Positions 33,725-38,629 of a DNA stretch of 38,629 nt are shown one piece after another. A program made the position numbers and the translations under genes. Below the pieces are notes generated by a model. The model had not been told where the DNA came from. It saw only the letters and a list, made by a program, of their open reading frames with translations, and did no database searches. Position 1 is the stretch's first letter; every line of letters begins with the position of its first letter. The DNA is from Oscillatoria sp. HE19RPO (GTDB lineage: Bacteria > Cyanobacteriota > Cyanobacteriia > Cyanobacteriales > Laspinemataceae): the NCBI RefSeq assembly GCF_024220515.1, contig NZ_JAMXOT010000168.1:1-38629 (forward strand). The letters run 5' to 3'.

Positions 33725-36034
33725 GTGTTAGACGCCACCAGCTTATTTAACGAAAGCTATTACCTCAGCCACAATCCCGACGTGATGGCAGCCGTTAGTG
33801 CGGGGATTTTCCCCAGTGGATTACAACACTTTATCGATGCGGGTCAATTTGAAAATCGCCAACCCAGCGCTTGGTTTGACCCTGATTTTTATTTAGCTTT
33901 ATATCCCGATGTCAGGACGGCAGTGAGTGGGGGAGAAACTACGGCCCTACAACACTTCATTGATGCGGGGCAATTTGAAAATCGCGATCCGATCACAGAA
34001 TTTTTTACGGATATTTATCTCGATCGCAACCCGGATATTGCTACCGCAGTCACAGGGGATTTACTCACCGCTTACGAACATTTTGTCAAGTCGGGACAAC
34101 AGGAGGGACGGTCTCCTGGACCGAACTTTGATGCGACCTTTTATTTAACCCATCATCCTGATGTTGCTGCATTCGTGAGAACAGGAAAAATCAGTGCGGT
34201 GGAACATTACCTCCGATTTGGCGCATCCGAGGGACGTGCCGCAACAGAAAATAACTTACCCCTCGCCCTCAACGAAACCCTGGAACTGGGGGTACTGGGG
34301 ACCCGAAACCTAACCGGGGCGACTTCCCCAGAAACCTCCTTGCAACAGTATCGGTTTCGCGTAGATAGCCCCAGTCAAGTGAGTTTACTCCTGAGTAGAC
34401 TGAGTGATGAGATTGAACTCACTCTGTATCAGGATGACAACGGCGACCGAGTCTTCGACTTCACCGAGGCGATCGCCTCAGATACAGAACCGGGAACCCG
34501 CGCCAAACTCCTGAATCGGGTCTTAAATCCGGGGGATTACTCCTTGGCGATCGCTGCCCCCAACGAAGAAACATCCTATCATCTGAGTCTGGCGACCCTT
34601 GCGCTATCCAACTCCTACCCCAACCTGACCGGAAACCAGGACTTATACCCCCAGAACCTCGGGGTCCTCTCCTCAGACATCCTCCTGAGTAACGTCTTAG
34701 CATCCAACAACGCCGCAGACATTTACCAATTCACCCTAGAGACAACCACCCCAGTTCAGATCGAACTGAATGGATTAACCGCTGATGTAGACTTATTTTT
34801 AGTTGAGGACTCCCCGGAAACCGCCCAAATTCTCGCCGAATCTATCACCCCAGGCAATCAACCGGAAACAATTACCCAAAGTGCCTTAGAACCCGGAACC
34901 TATTCCGTCTGGGTCAAACCTGTAGAAGGAGAGACGAATTATCACCTGAGTCTCTCCCCGGATAACGCCACGGCGTCAGAAACCCGGGTTCTGGACCTCC
35001 CACCCCCGATGTTTGACCCGAACTTTGGGTTTGGGTTAGTGGATGCTGGTGCTGCCGTGGCGCGGGTCCTGGGAGAACCGACTCCGTTTCCCCAAGTTAC
35101 CAATCCCATCGCCAATAATTATGCCTTAGATGCGATCAATGCACCTGCGGTTTGGAATCAAGGATATACCGGCGAGGGCGTCGTTGTCGCGGTTTTGGAT
35201 ACGGGAATCGATCTCACTCATCGGGACCTCCAGGGGAATCTCTGGGTGAATGTGGGTGAAATTATCGGCGACGGGGTAGATAATGATGGCAATGGGTTGA
35301 TTGATGACTTTCACGGCTATGATTTCGTGGATGGGGATGGGAATCCCTCCTTTTCTTACTCAACCGACCGTCACGCCACCCACCTAGCGGGGATTATTGG
35401 TGCACAGAGAAATGGAATTGATGGGATTTTCAATGGGGGAATTCCGTTTGATGTGACCGGCGTGGCATACAATGCGACATTAATGCCGGTGCGTGTTCTG
35501 GACGCTCGCCAGTCCTTCGACCAATTTGAAATCGCTGTAGCAAACGGAATTCGCTATGCCGTGGAGAATGGTGCACAGATCTTGAATTTGAGCTTAGGGA
35601 ATTTGCCCGGAGAACCGCCTACCGAACGGATTGCTGAAGCCTTGCGCTTTGCACGCGATCGCGGAGTCGTCGCCGTCTTTGCCTCGGGAAATGAAGGATC
35701 CGCAAGGGCAACTCAACCGGCAGATCCGGCCATTCGCGCCACCGCAGGACTGGGAATTGCCGTGGGTGCAGTCGATCGCGATCTCCGAGTCGCCCCCTTC
35801 TCCAATCCAGCAGGTTCCGCCTTTGGTCCTTATCCTTTCCTGGTGTCACCCGGAGTCGGCATCCGTTCCACCACCCCTAATCAGAACTATTTTACCTTAG
35901 ATGGCACCTCAATGGCTGCGCCATATCTTTCTGGCGTGGTTGCCTTGATGTTGCAAGCGAATCCGAATTTAACCCCGGTTCAAGTCGAACGCATTCTCAT
36001 CGAAACGGCCAACCCTTCTAGCGTCTGGGTCTAA
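33725..36034 (+). CDS. Subtilisin-like serine protease with NPDV repeats and PPC domains
   Basis: The 769-aa protein starts with four NPDV repeats (about 5-175, e.g. YYLSHNPDVMAAVSAG and HFIDAGQFENR). Two PPC domains follow (about 180-290 and 300-420), then the S8 catalytic domain. The triad is Asp492 (AVLDTGID), His550 (RHATHLAGI) and Ser729 (DGTSMAAPYLSG), with the oxyanion Asn in LNLSLGN. A segment FGFGLVDAGAAVARVLG, usually found at the end of subtilases, lies before the catalytic domain. Start is a GTG with a weak GAGAAAAG upstream. There is no classical signal peptide, so export or use is unclear. It shares repeats and PPC domains with the gene at 29461, and all triad residues are present. 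Confidence 0.92.
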   Translation: MLDATSLFNESYYLSHNPDVMAAVSAGIFPSGLQHFIDAGQFENRQPSAWFDPDFYLALYPDVRTAVSGGETTALQHFIDAGQFENRDPITEFFTDIYLDRNPDIATAVTGDLLTAYEHFVKSGQQEGRSPGPNFDATFYLTHHPDVAAFVRTGKISAVEHYLRFGASEGRAATENNLPLALNETLELGVLGTRNLTGATSPETSLQQYRFRVDSPSQVSLLLSRLSDEIELTLYQDDNGDRVFDFTEAIASDTEPGTRAKLLNRVLNPGDYSLAIAAPNEETSYHLSLATLALSNSYPNLTGNQDLYPQNLGVLSSDILLSNVLASNNAADIYQFTLETTTPVQIELNGLTADVDLFLVEDSPETAQILAESITPGNQPETITQSALEPGTYSVWVKPVEGETNYHLSLSPDNATASETRVLDLPPPMFDPNFGFGLVDAGAAVARVLGEPTPFPQVTNPIANNYALDAINAPAVWNQGYTGEGVVVAVLDTGIDLTHRDLQGNLWVNVGEIIGDGVDNDGNGLIDDFHGYDFVDGDGNPSFSYSTDRHATHLAGIIGAQRNGIDGIFNGGIPFDVTGVAYNATLMPVRVLDARQSFDQFEIAVANGIRYAVENGAQILNLSLGNLPGEPPTERIAEALRFARDRGVVAVFASGNEGSARATQPADPAIRATAGLGIAVGAVDRDLRVAPFSNPAGSAFGPYPFLVSPGVGIRSTTPNQNYFTLDGTSMAAPYLSGVVALMLQANPNLTPVQVERILIETANPSSVWV

Positions 36035-36059
36035 CCCAGTGAAATCGCCACCGAAACAG

Positions 36060-36139
36060 TAGACCTCTTGCAAAATTCTTTAAAGCCCCCCTTCTTAAGG
36101 GGGGTTGGGGGGATCAATCCTTTTTTTGCAAGAGGTCTA
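36060..36139. repeat. MITE-like element with 16-base terminal inverted repeats
   Basis: TAGACCTCTTGCAAAA (36060-36075) and TTTTGCAAGAGGTCTA (36124-36139) are perfect inverted repeats. They enclose a C-rich/G-rich core with a CCCCCTTCTTAAGGGGG hairpin. The 80-base unit lies 25 bases after the subtilase stop and codes for nothing. It resembles the small non-autonomous elements common in cyanobacterial genomes. Confidence 0.75.
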
Positions 36140-36500
36140 GTAAACATCAACGGTTCTAGCCTCTTCTTTATAACAAACGGTACGCAACATCAAGGCTATA
36201 TAGTGAAGCTTGCAGGAATTTGACAGTTGGTGTAATGACCTCCAAGCTTCATGTTGCTCAAGCTGACGGTTATTCATTACGGGAGGCTAGTGACATCCCC
36301 CCAAAAGGGTAAATTTTTTGATTCATCCGACTAGCGATTTAGCAATCGGGCAATGGATTGTCGCTACTTTTGCAGCCTTGGGGAAATCGGTAAAAAATGA
36401 TACTTTCGGTAGAGGTTGCGATCGCCACTGGCACTCTAAGCTGGAAGTCATTGAGGAAAATTTAACTTTCTCAAAATAACAATCATAGAAGTATGCAACA
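36140..36500. other. Gene-free stretch upstream of the lipoprotein gene
   Basis: No supported gene; the minus-strand 78-aa frame at 36323-36559 has no recognisable feature. AAGCTTGCAGG and a later CCAAGCTTCATG suggest local repeat decay. Confidence 0.35.
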
Positions 36501-36538
36501 GCCGCTTTTACCCCATGAAATGTAAGGCAAAAAGCGGC
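36501..36538 (+). promoter_or_regulatory. Hairpin in the lipoprotein leader
   Basis: GCCGCTTTT (36501-36509) pairs with AAAAGCGGC (36530-36538). The structure ends 32 bases before the ATG, leaving the AAGGAG ribosome binding site free. It may stabilise or control the mRNA leader. Confidence 0.4.
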
Positions 36539-36570
36539 AACAATGCTACTCAAATTCAAAGGAGTTTTGT

Positions 36571-37200
36571 ATGAAACAGATGATTAATTGGCTGAAAAAT
36601 ATTAGCCTTCGACAAATTTTAACCGGAATGATGGCTGGACTGCTACTCTTCGTCGGGACTGCTTGTAGCAATACCCCGTCTGTCATGGCCAAAACTTCGG
36701 ACCAGGTGAGAGAAGAAATGCCCTCCAAGTACGTCAACTCCACCTATGAAGGGGGGATGAACGAGTATCCAGATACGGACCCCCGACAAGAGGCGACGAA
36801 CCGCGCTGAATCCAAAGCCAAAGCCCTCAGAGATAGCGCCGAACGTCGGATTAAAGACGATTCCCGGACCTATCCGGACAAAGACCTTGGCGAGATCCTC
36901 GAAGAAGTCCCCGGACAAGTCTCTAAAATTGGCGATCGCGCTGAAAATGCCGCAGACGAACTGGGCAAACACGCCAAAGCCGGGGCCAATTTAGCCGAAG
37001 AAACTGGGGAAACTGCCGCTGAAAATACCCGAAACACGATTAACAAAGGTGCTCAAAAAGCAGCCCGGGAAGCAGATAAACTCGGCAATAAAGCCCAAAA
37101 CACCGCAGAAAACGCCACCGACGCGGTTAAATCTAAAGTGAAGACCGACCTGGATCGTTCCGGTAAAGCCCTAGAACGGACAGCCGATTCTATTGACTAG
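36571..37200 (+). CDS. Small DUF6658-like lipoprotein, helical and LEA-like
   Basis: The 209-aa protein has a signal region (ISLRQILTGMMAGLLLFVGT) ending at Cys32 in GTAC, a loose lipobox, so it is probably lipid-anchored outside the plasma membrane. TSDQVREEMPSKYVNSTYEG and GMNEYPDTDPRQEATNRAES resemble the cyanobacterial DUF6658 family as I recall it. The second half (about 85-209) is very Ala/Lys/Glu/Asn-rich amphipathic helix (AENAADELGKHAKAGANLAE), like late-embryogenesis-abundant stress proteins. AAGGAG lies 6 bases before the ATG, a hairpin sits in the leader and a strong terminator follows, so it is probably a highly expressed single-gene unit. The role is likely stress or envelope protection, by composition only. 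Confidence 0.82.
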   Translation: MKQMINWLKNISLRQILTGMMAGLLLFVGTACSNTPSVMAKTSDQVREEMPSKYVNSTYEGGMNEYPDTDPRQEATNRAESKAKALRDSAERRIKDDSRTYPDKDLGEILEEVPGQVSKIGDRAENAADELGKHAKAGANLAEETGETAAENTRNTINKGAQKAAREADKLGNKAQNTAENATDAVKSKVKTDLDRSGKALERTADSID

Positions 37201-37264
37201 ACTCTAACCTTATATGTTAGAGCAACTGGCAGTTCAGGCTAAATCAGCCTAACTCGCCATCCCC

Positions 37265-37293
37265 AGAGGCACAGCAGTGCCTCTATTTTTTTT
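37265..37293 (+). terminator. Rho-independent terminator of the lipoprotein gene
   Basis: AGAGGCAC AGCA GTGCCTCT is followed by A and eight T residues, 65 bases after the stop. A second hairpin, CTCTAAC/GTTAGAG (37202-37222), lies directly behind the stop. Confidence 0.88.
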
Positions 37294-37316
37294 GAAAACA
37301 TCGTTTGAGGAGGATG

Positions 37317-37613
37317 GGGGTTTCGGGAGGATGGGGGAGATGGGAGAGATGGGGAGGATGGGGAGGATGGGGAGGATGGGGGAGATTGTTTGTAGTAACG
37401 ACTTCAGTCGTTGCTCTCGTGTCATGGCGATCGCCATGACACGCACCATGAGCGGCTTTAAGCTCTAGTCCCCAAACAGGCAGGTGGTAGAGCCTACAAT
37501 TGCTCGTGTTATGGCTTTAGCCATAACACGAGAGCAACGACTGAAGTCGTTACTACAAACAATCTCCCCCATCCTCCCCATCCTCCCCATCTCTCCCATC
37601 CTCCCAAAACCCC
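37317..37613. repeat. Inverted pair of palindrome/minisatellite elements
   Basis: The left arm (37317-37443) consists of 9-base G-rich minisatellite units, a GTAGTAACGACTTCAGTCGT palindrome and a 26-base perfect palindrome (CGTGTCATGGC / GCCATGACACG, centred on GCGATCGC). The right arm (37505-37613) is the same in reverse, with CGTGTTATGGC / GCCATAACACG as its hairpin. A 61-base spacer separates them. The arms differ by minisatellite unit number (about 18 bases) and by a compensated base pair in the hairpin. No coding capacity is seen; Pro/Leu-rich frames across it are artefacts. Confidence 0.9.
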
Positions 37614-37661
37614 TTTCCTTGCCTGTTAAGGATAAATGACATTTATGGTAAAATACGGTTT

Positions 37662-38405
37662 ATGTACGACCGTGACCTAAGCGCACTAAATCTCGATGAT
37701 GAGCTAGATAGCCCTCTGGATCATTTGGATGAGGCACCTGCCCCCAAGCCGGATCCTGAGAAAATGTTGCTATTGTTAGCGTCATCTGTTCCCGAACAGC
37801 GAATGATCGCGACGCGGGCATTCTGTGAAATCCAGGATGAACGCGCCATCCCCCACCTGATCCAACTGTTGAGCGACCCTTGCCCCCTCGTGCGGGTGAG
37901 TGCCGCCTACGCCCTTGGACGCAATACCAGTCCCGATGCCGTCGAACCCTTAATCGACCGGCTAAATTTGGATTGGAACGGCTACGTTAGAAAGGGTGTC
38001 GTTTGGGCATTGGGAAATTGTGCCGATCGCCGCGCCCTCGAACCCCTCCTCGAAGCCCTGAAAACCGACATTTCCGCCGTCCGCCTCTGGGCTGCCAGTT
38101 CCCTAGGTCAACTGGCGAATGTCGGCTACGAGCTCGTTATTTCGGCCATTCCCCCCCTCATTTACAGCCTGCGAACCGACCCCATTGCCGCAGTCCGAAG
38201 TAACTGCGCCTGGGCGATCGGGCAACTCTGCCGCGAACTCCCCTCGAATGTGGTGTATGCCGGGGCGATCGACTCCCTAATCGAAGTCCTAGAAGAAGAC
38301 GAAGACATGGGGGTTCGGGAAGATGCCAAAGCCTCCTTACTCCGAGTCGGAGACCCTCGCGGATTACAAATCATCGAGGAATTAGAACTCGATGGTTTAT
38401 TGTAA
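37662..38405 (+). CDS. HEAT-repeat protein (PBS-lyase-like repeats)
   Basis: The 247-aa soluble protein starts with an acidic leader (about 1-40, LNLDDELDSPLDHLDEAPAP). About six HEAT-like helical repeats follow (about 45-235), such as DERAIPHLIQLLSDPCPLVR, VSAAYALGRNTSPDAVEPLI and VRKGVVWALGNCADRRALEP. This repeat type occurs in phycobilin lyase subunits (CpcE-like) and in many scaffold proteins. No CpcF-like partner or phycobiliprotein gene is nearby, so a lyase role is not supported. A general protein-interaction role is the safest call. The ATG at 37662 has no clear ribosome binding site. A hairpin follows 33 bases after the stop. Confidence 0.88.
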   Translation: MYDRDLSALNLDDELDSPLDHLDEAPAPKPDPEKMLLLLASSVPEQRMIATRAFCEIQDERAIPHLIQLLSDPCPLVRVSAAYALGRNTSPDAVEPLIDRLNLDWNGYVRKGVVWALGNCADRRALEPLLEALKTDISAVRLWAASSLGQLANVGYELVISAIPPLIYSLRTDPIAAVRSNCAWAIGQLCRELPSNVVYAGAIDSLIEVLEEDEDMGVREDAKASLLRVGDPRGLQIIEELELDGLL

Positions 38406-38437
38406 ATCCCCATCAAAGCGGAAAGGTCATCAAACAA

Positions 38438-38455
38438 AGCCCGCCTCTGCGGGCT
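38438..38455. terminator. Hairpin AGCCCGC-CTCT-GCGGGCT
   Basis: A perfect 7-base-pair GC-rich stem lies 32 bases after the HEAT-repeat gene. No T-run follows on the plus strand; on the minus strand it is followed by TTTGTTTG. It is the same repeat type as the degenerate copy at 51-120. Confidence 0.55.
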
Positions 38456-38490
38456 AAGAAACTTTACTCATAAAATTTAGCATCAGTCAT

Positions 38491-38629
38491 CACAATCAAG
38501 AACACTTCCGGTCCCCTCCCCTTGCCAAGGGGAGGGTTAGGGTGGGGTCCTCACAATCAAGAACACTTCCGGTCCCCTCCCCTTGCCAAGGGGAGGGTTA
38601 GGGTGGGGTCCTCACAATCAAGAACACTT
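38491..38629. repeat. 61-base tandem repeat, truncated by the window edge
   Basis: Units begin at 38491, 38552 and 38613 and are identical as far as visible (two full copies and 17 bases of a third). Each contains CACAATCAAGAACACTTCCG, then a CCCTCCCC/GGGGAGGG hairpin and GGTTAGGGTGGGGTCCT. The array continues beyond the window. Confidence 0.92.

Noticed and set aside
37249-37468. Two overlapping frames rich in Pro/Ile/Leu or Gly/Arg/Met
   Set aside because: They are translations of the G-rich minisatellite, with no ribosome binding site and no real sequence complexity.
37662-38405. Phycobilin lyase subunit CpcE
   Set aside because: Only generic HEAT repeats are seen; no CpcF-like partner or phycobiliprotein gene is adjacent.
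38491-38629. Possible CRISPR array
   Set aside because: The full 61-base unit repeats without any variable spacer, so it is a plain tandem repeat.

Overview
The window reads as chromosomal DNA of a filamentous-type cyanobacterium. The evidence is the many HIP1 sites (GCGATCGC and GATCGC variants), a clear BicA bicarbonate transporter, a Rubisco activase carrying a C-terminal small-subunit-like domain, NPDV-repeat and PPC-domain exoproteins, and typical cyanobacterial intergenic repeats. The genus cannot be fixed from the sequence alone. No rRNA, tRNA, CRISPR array or intact insertion sequence was seen.

Left part (1-8712): a small hypothetical ORF converges on a solitary HicB-like antitoxin. 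An inorganic-carbon block on the + strand follows: a SulP permease, a tandem universal stress protein 1 base behind it, bicA, and prfC (RF3) 29 bases behind bicA. Rca (Rubisco activase) comes after a 126-base leader and ends in a strong hairpin. Bicarbonate uptake and carboxysomal Rubisco repair therefore sit next to each other.

8895-10768: a two-gene, 4-base-overlapping module of a RecF/OLD-like ABC ATPase and a small TOPRIM/DUF4276-like protein, which has the layout of a defence module. It is separated from the convergent next gene by a near-perfect 40-base palindrome.

10854-24077 (all - strand): a surface-glycan locus. In transcription order it holds a conserved unknown protein, a methyltransferase, the Wzm and Wzt ABC exporter pair, a sulfotransferase, two GT2 proteins (one with tandem catalytic domains), a methyltransferase with zinc ribbon, a second sulfotransferase, a third methyltransferase and a GT4. 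Together they suggest an ABC-exported, sulfated and methylated polysaccharide. Two methyltransferases share an N-terminal accessory domain, and two transfer enzymes share a C-terminal TSKFWKL tail.

24180-28823: ruvB (divergent from the glycan locus), a decayed transposase fragment, a J-domain/pentapeptide-repeat protein, and a membrane chemoreceptor-like protein with no che genes beside it.

29461-36034: three consecutive + strand genes for large proteins that share building blocks. One is non-catalytic (NPDV repeats plus two PPC domains), one is a leishmanolysin-like metalloprotease with a PPC domain, and one is a subtilase with NPDV repeats and two PPC domains. None has an obvious Sec signal peptide.

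36571-38629: a DUF6658-like lipoprotein with a strong terminator, a roughly 300-base inverted pair of palindrome/minisatellite elements, a HEAT-repeat protein, and a 61-base tandem repeat that runs off the right edge. Related palindrome/minisatellite DNA also lies between wzt and wzm.
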